From contig JAEWZE010000042.1 of assembly GCA_023395465.1 (NCBI GenBank), forward strand, positions 1 to 53,488: a stretch of DNA of 53,488 bases. The letters run 5' to 3'. Source of the stretch: Pseudomonadota bacterium. Lineage in GTDB: Bacteria > Pseudomonadota > Gammaproteobacteria > Xanthomonadales > Xanthomonadaceae. Positions 18,349 through 26,623 of this stretch are shown here, piece after piece. Each line of letters begins with the position of its first letter. Within the stretch, counting starts at the first letter, position 1. The notes under the pieces were generated by a model. That model was not told where the DNA came from, did not search any database, and saw nothing but the letters and a program-made list of their open reading frames with translations. The translations under genes and the position numbers were made by a program.

Positions 18349-18843
18349 ATGCCCGCGATGCCCAAGCAGAAGAAGAAGAAGATCGAAGCCCGCCTGTCGC
18401 CGATCCACGGCAACGGCATATTCGCCACCGAGCTGATCAGGAAGGGCGAGCGGGTGATCCGCTACAAGGGCACGCTGCGCACCCACGCCGAGGTGGACGA
18501 GGACTACGGCGACGAGGACGAGAACGGGCACACCTTCCTGTTCACGCTCAATGACGAATACGTCATCGACGCCAACATCAAAGGCAACATCGCGCGCTGG
18601 ATGAACCACAGCTGCAAGCCCAACTGCGAGTCCGAGGTCGAGGAGGATGCCAAGGGCCGCAAGGACAAGGACAAGGTCTTCATCAATGCGCTGCGCGACA
18701 TCAAGCCCGGCGAGGAGCTGACCTACAACTACGGCATCGTCCTGGACGAGCCGCATACCGCCAAGGCCAAGAAGCTGTGGGCCTGCAAGTGCGGCAACAG
18801 GAACTGCACCGGGACGATGCTGCAGCCCAAGCGCAAGCGCTGA
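18349..18843 (+). CDS. SET domain protein-lysine methyltransferase
   Basis: 164 residues: a short Lys-rich start (MPAMPKQKKKK), then a complete SET domain, SPIHGNGIFATELIRKGERVIRY, NHSCKPNCESE (the NHSCxPN S-adenosylmethionine/knot motif), GEELTYNYG (ELxxDY with Asn for Asp), and a post-SET zinc motif CKCGNRNCTG. Such proteins methylate lysine side chains. The substrate is unknown; a Lys-rich HU protein is encoded 4.5 kb away. The start is ambiguous: ATGs at 18328, 18349 and 18358 are all in frame, with no clear Shine-Dalgarno. A 7-bp hairpin follows at 18850-18866. Confidence 0.9.
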   Translation: MPAMPKQKKKKIEARLSPIHGNGIFATELIRKGERVIRYKGTLRTHAEVDEDYGDEDENGHTFLFTLNDEYVIDANIKGNIARWMNHSCKPNCESEVEEDAKGRKDKDKVFINALRDIKPGEELTYNYGIVLDEPHTAKAKKLWACKCGNRNCTGTMLQPKRKR

Positions 18844-18957
18844 GCCGCGGGCGGGCGATGCCCGCCGGTGCCGCAAGGTTGCCATGACCGATGGGACGTG
18901 CCGGCGCCGGCGGCCCTCCCTAGCCTGCGCGGCGTGGACAATGCCGAGGGAGGCAGC

Positions 18958-21204
18958 GTGGCGCATCGTGGCGGTTCGATCGGGTTGTCCTTCGTGCTGG
19001 CCGCGCTGTGCGCGCCGGCCATCGCGGTCGAGATCGACGGCCGCATCGATGCCGGGGAATGGGCCGGCGCCCGCCACATCGCCGATTTCCGCAAGGTCCA
19101 GCCGCTGACCGGCGAGCCCGGCTCGCTGTCCACCGAGGCCTGGGTGCTGGCCACGCCCGACGGGCTGGCCGTCGCCTTCCGCAATGCGCAGCCGCCGCAG
19201 GTGCCGAGGACGCGGCAGAAGGTGCGCCGCGATTTCGAGGAACAGGTCGACCGGGTCAACGTCTTCGTCGATTTCGATGGCGGCGGCCGTACCGGCTACG
19301 CCTTCACGGTCAGCTCCACCGGCGGGGTGGCCGACGAGATCATCACCAACGAGAACCAGTTCAGTTCGGACTGGGACGGACTGTGGCGGCACGCCGTCGG
19401 CGAGGACGAGGCCGGCTGGAGCGTCGAGATCCTCGTGCCCTGGCACACCGCGCCGATGCAGGAGATCCGCGACGGCGAGCGCACGCTCGGGCTGTACCTG
19501 GCGCGCGTGATCGGGTCCACCGGCGAGCGCACGGCCTGGCCGGTGGCGAGTTTCGAGCGGCCGCGCTTCCTGTCCGATTTCGCCCCGCTCACCGTGCCCG
19601 GCCACAACCAGTCGCTGCTCGCGGTCACGCCCTACGTCTCGGGGCTGTACGACAACGTGGGCGGCAGCGGCGAGGGCAACGCCGGCGTCGACCTGTTCTG
19701 GAAGCCCAGCGGGCGTTTCCAGCTATCGGCCACGGTCAATCCCGACTTCGGCCAGGTGGAAAGCGACGACCTGGTGGTGAACTTCAGCGCCACCGAGACC
19801 TTCGTCAGCGACAAGCGCCCGTTCTTCACCGAGAACCAGGGCATCTACGAATACACCACGCCATCGGACTTCAGCCAGCTGCTGTACACCCGCCGCATCG
19901 GCGGACCGGCCGACGACGGCAGCGGCGCCAGCGACATCGCCGCCGCGCTCAAGCTCAACGGCGGCCTGGGCGGCATGAAGTACGGGCTGTTCTCGGCCGA
20001 CGAGTCGGGCGAGGCCGGACGCAGCTTCCATGCGCTGCGCCTGGTGCAGGATTTCCAGGACCAGAACCTGGGCGTGATGCTGACCCGCGTCGACCGGCCG
20101 TTCCTCGACCGGGAGGCCACCGTGCTGGGGGTGGACCACAACTGGCGACCGACGCCGCGCTGGAACCTGCGCAGCCGCCTGTTCGGCAGCCGTATCGACC
20201 AGGCCGGCACGCGCAGCAGCGACCTGGGCGCGACCCTGTGGGCCGACTACGAGATGGACCGCGGCTGGCGCCAGCAATGGATCGCGATGCACTTCGGCGA
20301 CGAACTCGAGATCAACGACGCCGGCTACCTCGCCCGCAACAGCGTCAACTACCTGCACTGGCAGGTCTCGCGCCGATTCACCGACCTGCCGGACGATTCG
20401 CGCGCGGCGTCGATCGACTGGCGCGGCCGCATCAGCGGCAACTACAACAACCACGGCGACCGCCTCAACGACCAGCTGCGCATCAGCCGCGAGGCGCAGC
20501 TGCGCGACGGCAGCAACGCCTACGCCCAGGTCAACGTCAACGGCGCCGGCGTCAGCGACACGCTGCTGCGCGGGCACGGCAACGTGCGGCTGCCGGCCAA
20601 CTTCAACGCCTACTACGAGTTCGAGCGGCCGCGCAAAGGGCGCTGGGCGCACGACCTGGAAGTGGAGGTGTTCGGCGGCGGGCTGGCCGGCAACCGCCGC
20701 CTGGGCAGCGCGCTCTGGTACGGCGCGACCTATTTCGTCACCGACGGCCTGAGCCTCAACGCCGGCGTCGCGCTGACCCGGCGGCCGGACTGGCTGATCT
20801 GGCAGGGCGTGGACAGCGGCAACCTGGTGGGCGCGTTCGCGGGCAAGGAAGCCAAGCTGCTGGCGGGCCTGGACTGGAACATCAACGCACGCCAGGAGCT
20901 GCGGGTGAAGCTGCAGGCGATCGGCATCGACGCACGCCTGCGCCAGGCCTGGCGCTTCGATCCGGCGGGGCGTGCGATCGCGTCGGCCGATCCGGTCGAG
21001 GACTTCAGCGTGCGCAACCTCGCCTTCCAGATCCGCTACCGCTACGAACTGGCGCCGCTGTCGCACCTGTACGTGGTCTATGGCCGCGGCGGCTTCGATC
21101 GCAGTGCGATCGCCGACGGCGTGGACGAGGCGCTGGTCGACAGCTTCGACCTGCGCGACGACGAGCAGCTGATGGTGAAGCTGAGCTACCGGTTCGAGCT
21201 TTAG
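18958..21204 (+). CDS. DUF5916 / CBM9-like outer-membrane protein
   Basis: 748 residues. The GTG start is chosen for its strong GGGAGG Shine-Dalgarno and because it gives a clean signal peptide (about 1-22, ending APAIA). An N-terminal family-9 carbohydrate-binding-like domain follows (EIDGRIDAGEWAGARHI, with NVFVDFDGGGRTGYAF), then DUF5916 (NPDFGQVESDDLVVNFSATETF, KRPFFTENQGIYEY). A barrel-like C-terminal half of alternating strands ends LSYRFEL. Such proteins sit in the outer membrane and are often near secreted peptidases. Function and ligand are unknown. It stands alone between SET and a convergent lipoprotein gene. Confidence 0.85.
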   Translation: MAHRGGSIGLSFVLAALCAPAIAVEIDGRIDAGEWAGARHIADFRKVQPLTGEPGSLSTEAWVLATPDGLAVAFRNAQPPQVPRTRQKVRRDFEEQVDRVNVFVDFDGGGRTGYAFTVSSTGGVADEIITNENQFSSDWDGLWRHAVGEDEAGWSVEILVPWHTAPMQEIRDGERTLGLYLARVIGSTGERTAWPVASFERPRFLSDFAPLTVPGHNQSLLAVTPYVSGLYDNVGGSGEGNAGVDLFWKPSGRFQLSATVNPDFGQVESDDLVVNFSATETFVSDKRPFFTENQGIYEYTTPSDFSQLLYTRRIGGPADDGSGASDIAAALKLNGGLGGMKYGLFSADESGEAGRSFHALRLVQDFQDQNLGVMLTRVDRPFLDREATVLGVDHNWRPTPRWNLRSRLFGSRIDQAGTRSSDLGATLWADYEMDRGWRQQWIAMHFGDELEINDAGYLARNSVNYLHWQVSRRFTDLPDDSRAASIDWRGRISGNYNNHGDRLNDQLRISREAQLRDGSNAYAQVNVNGAGVSDTLLRGHGNVRLPANFNAYYEFERPRKGRWAHDLEVEVFGGGLAGNRRLGSALWYGATYFVTDGLSLNAGVALTRRPDWLIWQGVDSGNLVGAFAGKEAKLLAGLDWNINARQELRVKLQAIGIDARLRQAWRFDPAGRAIASADPVEDFSVRNLAFQIRYRYELAPLSHLYVVYGRGGFDRSAIADGVDEALVDSFDLRDDEQLMVKLSYRFEL

Positions 21205-21221
21205 GCAGCGCGACAGGAGCG

Positions 21222-21245
21222 CGGCGCGGACGTCGGGCCGCGCCG
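21222..21245. terminator. Hairpin between convergent genes
   Basis: 8-bp GC stem (21222-21229 with 21238-21245) and an 8-base loop in the 52-bp gap between the DUF5916 gene and the convergent lipoprotein gene. No T-run; it may act for either strand. Confidence 0.35.
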
Positions 21246-21256
21246 TCAGCGCCTGC

Positions 21257-21967
21257 TCAGCGCGCCGCGTCGCGCAGGTCCACCGCGGCGATGCGCCAGG
21301 CGCGTTGCGGGACGGTCGCGCCGTCCACCTGCGAACGGCGCAGCGTATAGCGCCCGGCCTGGTGCTGGACGCTGCCGTCGACGCCGGTGCGGGTGACGGT
21401 CACCGGCACCTCCACGTACACCGAGCCGGCGGCGCCTTCGGCCGGGCGCGGTTCGCCGACGGTGAGTTCGATCGATGCGGCATCGGCGAAGCTGGCCGCA
21501 AGCTGCGCCGGCGACTCCGCGGCGCCGCTGCCCCCGGACCAGGCGGCATGCGCGGTGGCGAAGTCGCGTGCGTTGATCGCCGCGTAGTAGCCGCGCAGCA
21601 CGTCGCGCGGGTCCTCGGGCGGTGGCGTCGCGACAGGCGCGGTGACCAGGGGCTCGACCGGGATCGGCGCGACCAGGCCGGCCTCGGGATTCTGTTCCAG
21701 CGGCGGCAGCTCCGACGCGGCGCCGGGCAAATCTGCGGGCGCCTGCAGCGGTGCGGATCCGGCCAGCGGCACCTCCCCCGGACCCGGGGCGGCAGGCATG
21801 TCGGTGATCGCGCCGCCGGCCTGCTGCGGCCCCGGCAGGGGCGCCTCGGCAACGGCCTGGCCGTCTTCCACGCGCTCGGGCTCGTCGCCGCAGCCGGCCA
21901 GGACGATCAGCGAAGCGAGACACAGGCCGCGGGCGGCGGCGGCGATGGAGTGCGAAGGACGGAGCAT
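21257..21967 (-). CDS. Hypothetical lipoprotein
   Basis: 236 residues from the ATG at 21967. An N-terminal hydrophobic stretch is followed by the lipobox LAGC (IVLAGCGDE), so the protein is probably lipidated. A ~100-residue Pro/Ala/Glu-rich disordered linker leads to a C-terminal domain with DVLRGYYAAINARDFATAHAAW, which looks like an NTF2/SnoaL-like alpha+beta fold, then strands (YVEVPVTVTRT, WRIAAVDL). I do not recognise a specific family. The linker suggests a tether that lets the domain reach across the periplasm. Confidence 0.7.
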   Translation of the reverse strand: MLRPSHSIAAAARGLCLASLIVLAGCGDEPERVEDGQAVAEAPLPGPQQAGGAITDMPAAPGPGEVPLAGSAPLQAPADLPGAASELPPLEQNPEAGLVAPIPVEPLVTAPVATPPPEDPRDVLRGYYAAINARDFATAHAAWSGGSGAAESPAQLAASFADAASIELTVGEPRPAEGAAGSVYVEVPVTVTRTGVDGSVQHQAGRYTLRRSQVDGATVPQRAWRIAAVDLRDAAR

Positions 21968-22025
21968 CGGAAGGGTCGGCTGCGACGGTCCCGGCAGTCT
22001 GCCAGCGGCGCATGCATGCGCCGCG

Positions 22026-22460
22026 TCAGCGCGGCTCGCGCAGCGCGCTGCGGCGCGGCTGCAGCCACGCCAGCAGCAGGCCCAGCAGCAGCATGCTGGC
22101 GGTTCCGAACGCGGCCTGCCGCGCGACCAGGCCCGCCGGCAGCGGTTGCGCGGCATAGGCCAGCAGGCAGGCCGGCACAGCCGCCACCAGCGCCATCGCC
22201 AGGCCGAAACGCAGGCCCTGACGCAGCACGTGCCGGTCGTGCGCGAAGCCGTGGCTGAAGATCCAGGTCATGGCGAAGCCGAGCAGGGCATGCGCCAGCA
22301 GCACCCAGGGCAGCTGGCGCGCGCCGTCGCGCGCGTCGCGGTAGTCGTGGGCGAGCACGGCATAGTCGGACGCCAGCAGCACGCCGTGGACCAGGAACGT
22401 GAGCAGCAGCGCGGCGAACGAGACCACCGTGCCGCAGATCCAGAACCGCTTGTCCATCAT
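22026..22460 (-). CDS. Small integral membrane protein, unknown function
   Basis: 144 residues with four predicted membrane helices (about 7-30, 52-70, 83-103 and 117-136) and few charged residues except a loop HDYRDARDGARQ. The basic C-terminus RRSALREPR suggests that end is cytosolic. I do not recognise the family. It lies 58 bp upstream of the lipoprotein start on the same strand and may share a transcript. Two adjacent ATGs are possible starts. Confidence 0.65.
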   Translation of the reverse strand: MMDKRFWICGTVVSFAALLLTFLVHGVLLASDYAVLAHDYRDARDGARQLPWVLLAHALLGFAMTWIFSHGFAHDRHVLRQGLRFGLAMALVAAVPACLLAYAAQPLPAGLVARQAAFGTASMLLLGLLLAWLQPRRSALREPR

Positions 22461-22514
22461 GCGTCGTCCCGTTGGCGATGCCGCAATGCTACCCGCCGCG
22501 GCCCGCCGCTGCGC

Positions 22515-23168
22515 TCAGCCGGCCGCGTCGCGATATTCCCGGTCGAGCCGCTGGCGCAGCGCCGGGTCGAGCCCGAGCTGGCGCGCGAGTTCGTCCAGGT
22601 AGGCGCGCTCCATGAAGTTCTGGTCGTCCGCGGCCACCAGGCTGGCCAGGTACATCTCCGAGGCGATCTCGGGCGTGGACGCCGCGCGCGCCACCTCGGC
22701 AGGATCCAGCGGCTTGTCCAGCTCGGCCGTCATCCAGCGCTGCACCTCGGCGCCGGGTGCCATGCGTGCGAACTCGCCCTCGATCACCTCGCGCTCGCGC
22801 GCGTCGATGTGACCGTCGGCCTTGGCCGCGGCGACCAGCGCGCGCAGGATCGCCTCGGCGTGCAGGTCGGCCTGGGGTGGCGGCAGCCGGTCGACCGTCT
22901 GCGGCTGCACCGCGGCGCCCTGCTGGGCGCGGTAGTCGCCGTAGGCGCGGTAGGCCATCACGCCCAGCGCGGCGAGGCCGCCATAGGTGGCGAGCTTGCG
23001 GGTGGTCTTGTTGCGGCCCAGCAGCAGGCCGAGCGCGCCGCCGGTCATCGCGCCCTTGCCGAAATCCGAGCCGAGCATGCCGCCCAGCCCGCCGCGGCCG
23101 TCGTTGCCCGAGAGCGTGGTCGGCGCCGCCGACTTGAGCAGGTGGTCGAGGAATCCGTTGAGGCTCAT
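22515..23168 (-). CDS. TerB-like / DUF533 family protein
   Basis: 217 residues. The N-terminal part has a Gly-rich membrane-like segment (GKGAMTGGALGLLLGRN, TYGGLAALGVMAYRAYGDY); the C-terminal half is the helical TerB-like domain (LRALVAAAKADGHIDAREREVIEGEF, ASEMYLASLVAADDQNFMERAYLDELARQLGL), as in E. coli YebE. The TerB fold often binds metal through acidic residues, and the DGHIDAxE motif is present. The role is unknown, and no other ter genes are nearby. The start MSLNGFLDHLL is chosen because the family alignment begins there. Confidence 0.85.
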   Translation of the reverse strand: MSLNGFLDHLLKSAAPTTLSGNDGRGGLGGMLGSDFGKGAMTGGALGLLLGRNKTTRKLATYGGLAALGVMAYRAYGDYRAQQGAAVQPQTVDRLPPPQADLHAEAILRALVAAAKADGHIDAREREVIEGEFARMAPGAEVQRWMTAELDKPLDPAEVARAASTPEIASEMYLASLVAADDQNFMERAYLDELARQLGLDPALRQRLDREYRDAAG

Positions 23169-23209
23169 CGTCGTTTGTCCAGTGGGGAATGCGCGCATGC
23201 TACCCGCAC

Positions 23210-23242
23210 AAAAGGAAACGGGACGGCAATTGCCGTCCCGTT
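23210..23242 (-). terminator. Intrinsic terminator of the HU gene
   Basis: A perfect 26-bp palindrome (23217-23242) forms an 11-bp or longer stem around a small AATT-centred loop. It is followed on the minus strand by TCCTTTTG, and lies 28 bases after the HU stop codon. It separates HU from the DUF533 gene downstream. Confidence 0.8.
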
Positions 23243-23270
23243 CCGGGTGTCGCAGTACAGGCGCCGGCAA

Positions 23271-23654
23271 TCAGGCCGCGGCGTCCTTGAGCTTCTTCAG
23301 CGGACGCACCTTCACCTTCACCGAGGCGGGCTTGGCGGCGAACCACTGCTCTTCCTTGGTGAACGGGTTGATGCCCTTGCGCTTGGGCTTGGCCGGCACG
23401 CTGACCGCGCTGAACTTGGCGACGCCCGGCAGGGTGAAGCTGCCGGCGCCTTTCTTGTTGAGCGAGCCGTGGATCGCGCCTTCGAGCGCGCCCAGCACGG
23501 CGCGGATGTCCTTCGCGGCGACGCTGGTGGCGTCGGCGATGTGCGCGACCAGGCCCGACTTGCTCAGGGCTTCCTTGATCGCCTTCGGGGCAGCAGGCTT
23601 GGCAGCCTTCTTCGGAGCAGCCGCCTTCTTGGTCGGGGCCTTCTTCTTTGCCAT
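23271..23654 (-). CDS. HU family DNA-binding protein with Lys/Ala-rich N-terminal tail
   Basis: 127 residues. The first ~25 residues are a histone-H1-like tail (MAKKKAPTKKAAAPKKAAKP). The HU/IHF fold follows: IKEALSKSGLVAHIADATSV, then GSFTLPGVAKFSAVSVPAK and the beta-arm with the GINPFTKEEQWFAAKPASVKVKVRPLK end. It should bend and compact DNA, and the tail would add non-specific DNA contacts. It is monocistronic: a good promoter lies upstream and a strong terminator downstream. The Lys-rich tail is a plausible target for modification, for example by the SET protein encoded 4.5 kb away (speculative). Confidence 0.9.
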   Translation of the reverse strand: MAKKKAPTKKAAAPKKAAKPAAPKAIKEALSKSGLVAHIADATSVAAKDIRAVLGALEGAIHGSLNKKGAGSFTLPGVAKFSAVSVPAKPKRKGINPFTKEEQWFAAKPASVKVKVRPLKKLKDAAA

Positions 23655-23721
23655 GGGTGTGTGATCCCTCGTCTGTGTCTGTGGTCTGCGTTCTGATCTG
23701 GCCGAACGTGCCGGCAGGCGC

Positions 23722-23750
23722 AATGTAGGGCATCCGCAACGCCCCGCCAA
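23722..23750 (-). promoter_or_regulatory. Sigma-70 promoter of the HU gene
   Basis: On the minus strand: -35 TTGGCG (23745-23750), exactly 17 bp, -10 TACATT (23722-23727). The predicted start is about 60 nt before the HU ATG. Confidence 0.6.
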
Positions 23751-23762
23751 TAGGAAAACGCG

Positions 23763-23791
23763 AAAAAAACGCGTCCGTGGCGCTTCCGCGT
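23763..23791 (-). terminator. Probable terminator of the fusA2-DUF2784 transcript
   Basis: A weak 5-bp stem ACGCG/CGCGT (23787-23791 with 23769-23773) runs straight into seven T residues on the minus strand (23763-23769), right at the DUF2784 stop. The T-run is the convincing part. Confidence 0.45.
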
Positions 23792-24210
23792 CAGGCCTCG
23801 CGTCCGGCTTGCGCCTGCCGGCGCAGTGGTGGCCAGCGCCACCAGCAGGCCGGGACGATCGCCGCGAACGCGGTGTAGGCCAGGACGAACACCCACCACG
23901 GCGCCTCGAAGAAGATCAGTCGCGAAAGCCAGTGCTGGATGAAGGATCCATCGTAAGTGTCCTGTCCGGCACGGATTCGCAGCGCCCGCTCGCAGTCGGT
24001 GAGCGGACACAGCCGGCCCAGCCAGGCCTGCAGCGCGATCACCAGCATCAGGCCCAGGTGGGTCGCGCGCAGCGCGAAGCTGCGCACCGGACGCCACCCG
24101 AGCGGAGCGCCGAGCAGGATCGCCAGCGTCCCCAGCACCACGAACGCGACCACGCCCAGGTGCAGGACGAGTATCGCGTCGGCCAGCAGCGCGGCCAGCG
24201 AAGGCGCCAT
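23791..24210 (-). CDS. DUF2784 family membrane protein
   Basis: 139 residues with about four membrane helices: LADAILVLHLGVVAFVVLGTLAILLG, ALRATHLGLMLVIALQAWLG, then LCPLTDCERALR (a Cys pair typical of DUF2784), and WWVFVLAYTAFAAIVPACWWR. The function is unknown; the conserved His and the CPLTxxE motif suggest a cofactor or metal site. It begins 9 bp after the EF-G-like gene and is probably co-transcribed with it. Confidence 0.85.
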   Translation of the reverse strand: MAPSLAALLADAILVLHLGVVAFVVLGTLAILLGAPLGWRPVRSFALRATHLGLMLVIALQAWLGRLCPLTDCERALRIRAGQDTYDGSFIQHWLSRLIFFEAPWWVFVLAYTAFAAIVPACWWRWPPLRRQAQAGREA

Positions 24211-24219
24211 CGCGTGCGC

Positions 24220-26283
24220 TCAGTCGTCCTCGTGGCGCGGTGCGTAGGCCTCCACCAGCGCCTGCTGCACCTGCGGCGGCACCGCTTCGTAGTGACTGAA
24301 ATCCAGGCTGTAGCGGCCGCGGCCGGCGGTGATCGACTTCAGTTCCGCGGCATAGCCTTCCAGCTCCGACAGCGGCACCTGCGCACTGACCGCGATCTCG
24401 CCGTTGCCGGTGGCGTCGGTGCCGTTGATGCGCGCGCGCTTGCCGGCGAGGCTGCCGCTGATGTCGCCCATCGCGCTTTCCGGGGCGTGCACCGCCAGGT
24501 CGACGATCGGTTCGAGCACCTGCGGCCTGGCCTTGCCCACCGCATCGAGGAAGGCCTTCTTCCCGGCCGCGATGAAGGCGACTTCCTTGCTGTCGACCGG
24601 ATGGTGCTTGCCGTCGTGCACGACCACGCGCAGGTCCTGCATCGGATGGCCGGAGATCGCGCCCGAACGCAGCACCTGGCGTACGCCCTTTTCCACTGCG
24701 GGCAGGAACTGGCCCGGGATCACCCCGCCCTTGACCTCGTCGACGAACTCGAAGCCCGCGCCACGCGGCAGCGGCTCCACCCGCAGCGCGACTTCGCCGA
24801 ACTGGCCGGCACCGCCGGTCTGCTTCTTGTGCCGGTGGTGGCCCTCGGCGCCGATGGAGATGGTCTCGCGGTAGGCGATGCGCGGCGGGCGCGTGTCCAC
24901 CTCCACGCCGAAACGGTCGCGCAGCCGCTCCAGGTTCACCCGCAGGTGCAGGTCGGACAGGCCGCGGATCACGGTCTCGTTGGTTTCCTCCTCGTGCTCG
25001 ACCTGGAAGCATGGATCCTCCTCGGCGAGCCGGTGCAGGGCGGTCGCCAGTTTCTGCTCCTTGCCACGGCTGCCGGCGCTGACGGCCAGGCCGAACATCG
25101 GCCTGGGGAATGCCACCGGCGCGAGGTGGATGTGGTCCTCGTCGTGGCTGTCGTGAAGCACCGCGTCGAAATGCAGGTCCTCGACCTTGGCGATGGCGGC
25201 GATGTCGCCGGGCACGGCCTGGTCGATCTCGACGTGCTCGCGCCCGTGCAGCCTGAACAGGTGGCCGACCTTGAACGGCTTGCGTCCATCGTCGACGAAC
25301 AGCTGGCTGTCCTTCCGCACGCAGCCCTGGTAGACGCGGAACACGCCGAGCTTGCCGACGAAGGGGTCGTGCACGATGCGGAACACGTCCGCGATCACGT
25401 GCGCGTCGGGATCCGGCGTGGTGGCGATCGGGCGCGCGTCGGCGCCGCGGCCCTTGAGGAAGGGCGGGGGATTGGCCTCGCCGGGGTGCGGGAACAGGCC
25501 GGCGGCGATGTCCAGCAGCGCCTGCACGCCGACGCCGTTGCGCGCGGAGACGAAGCACACCGGCACCAGGTGGCCTTCGCGCAGGCACTGCTCGAACGAG
25601 TCGTGCAGTTCGTCGCCGGAGAGGCCGCCCTCGCCCAGTTCGAGATAGTGGTCCATCACCGTTTCGTTGATCTCGACCACCTGGTCGAGGATCCGGCGGT
25701 GCCAGTCGGTCACGGGCCCGAGGTCGCTGTCGCCCTCGCTGCTGCCGAAGCAGTCGACCACGCGCGTGCCGCCATCGGCGGGGAGGTTGAGCGGCAGCAC
25801 TTCGGGGCCGAAGTTCTGGCGCAGCAGGTCGAGCACGCGGCCCGGGTCGGCGCCGTCGGCGTCGATGCGGTTGACCACGATCGCCCGGCACAGGCCGCGC
25901 TCCCTGGCCCGTTCCATCAGCCGCCGGGTGCCGTACTCGACGCCGCCCGCGGCGTCGACCACGACCAGCGCGGTTTCCACCACCGCGAGCGCGGCCAGCG
26001 CCGGACCGCGGAAATCCGGGTAACCGGGCAGGTCGACCAGGTTGAGGTGGATGGACTGCCCGTCGCCGGCGGCGTAGCCGATGCTGGCGATGGCGGCGTC
26101 GATGGAGTGGCCGCGCTGCTTCTCGATCGGATCGAAGTCGGAGACCGTGCTGCCGCGTTCGATCGTGCCTGCCGTCTGGATCGCGCCGCCGGCGTGCAGC
26201 AGGGCTTCGAACAGGGTGGTCTTGCCGGCGCCGGGGTGGCCTGCCAGGGCCACGTTGCGGATCTGCTGTGTCGAGTGGGGCAT
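24220..26283 (-). CDS. Elongation factor G-like protein (FusA2 type)
   Basis: 687 residues with the full EF-G domain order. The GTPase motifs diverge: G1 GHPGAGKTT (15-23), switch I RGHSI in place of RGITI, G3 DLPGYPD (84-90) with Tyr88 at the position of the catalytic His, G4 NRID (138-141) in place of NKxD, and G5 SARNG. Domain IV keeps HHRHKKQTGGAGQFGEV. These changes mark a second EF-G paralogue, like mycobacterial FusA2, not the housekeeping translocase, which would lie in the str operon. It may be a stress or ribosome-associated factor with slow or altered GTP hydrolysis. GGGAGG lies upstream of the ATG. Confidence 0.9.
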   Translation of the reverse strand: MPHSTQQIRNVALAGHPGAGKTTLFEALLHAGGAIQTAGTIERGSTVSDFDPIEKQRGHSIDAAIASIGYAAGDGQSIHLNLVDLPGYPDFRGPALAALAVVETALVVVDAAGGVEYGTRRLMERARERGLCRAIVVNRIDADGADPGRVLDLLRQNFGPEVLPLNLPADGGTRVVDCFGSSEGDSDLGPVTDWHRRILDQVVEINETVMDHYLELGEGGLSGDELHDSFEQCLREGHLVPVCFVSARNGVGVQALLDIAAGLFPHPGEANPPPFLKGRGADARPIATTPDPDAHVIADVFRIVHDPFVGKLGVFRVYQGCVRKDSQLFVDDGRKPFKVGHLFRLHGREHVEIDQAVPGDIAAIAKVEDLHFDAVLHDSHDEDHIHLAPVAFPRPMFGLAVSAGSRGKEQKLATALHRLAEEDPCFQVEHEEETNETVIRGLSDLHLRVNLERLRDRFGVEVDTRPPRIAYRETISIGAEGHHRHKKQTGGAGQFGEVALRVEPLPRGAGFEFVDEVKGGVIPGQFLPAVEKGVRQVLRSGAISGHPMQDLRVVVHDGKHHPVDSKEVAFIAAGKKAFLDAVGKARPQVLEPIVDLAVHAPESAMGDISGSLAGKRARINGTDATGNGEIAVSAQVPLSELEGYAAELKSITAGRGRYSLDFSHYEAVPPQVQQALVEAYAPRHEDD

Positions 26284-26623
26284 GGTGCCGTGTCCTCCCT
26301 GTCGTGACGTCGCGCCGGTGGCCGGCGCCGGATGCGCGGGCGGACGTCGCCGGACACCGGCGCGCGACGCCGGGACCCTGCGGTGGTCCGTCCTGCGCCG
26401 TCATGGCTGTCCGCGGGAGGAACGCTGCCGTTCGAGCATTCGCTCGAGGGGCGGTCATGGCGGGAGCACACCTTAGCGCGTCGCGCAGCGCGGGGCGCGT
26501 TGCGACGCAGCACGCCGGATGCGGTCTCGCGGTCATGACCGGAGCAACGGCCGGTCCGCCATACGCGGAAGTAACGCCGGGCTGCGTACGCTGGCCGCTT
26601 TCCACCGGAATGGAGCGAAAACG
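26284..26623. other. Gene-free divergent region between the EF-G-like gene and osmC
   Basis: 340 bp with no credible gene. It must hold the two divergent promoters, but I cannot point to convincing -35/-10 pairs. A small 6-bp hairpin with an ATTC loop lies at 26432-26447. Otherwise I see only GC-rich DNA. Confidence 0.6.

Noticed and set aside
17731..19605. In-frame 625-codon N-terminal extension of SufB
   Set aside because: It runs antisense to the DUF5916 and SET genes and overlaps sufR; SufB is complete from the ATG at 17730.
22515..23168. Tellurite resistance operon
   Set aside because: A single TerB-like DUF533 protein without terZACDE is not a resistance operon.
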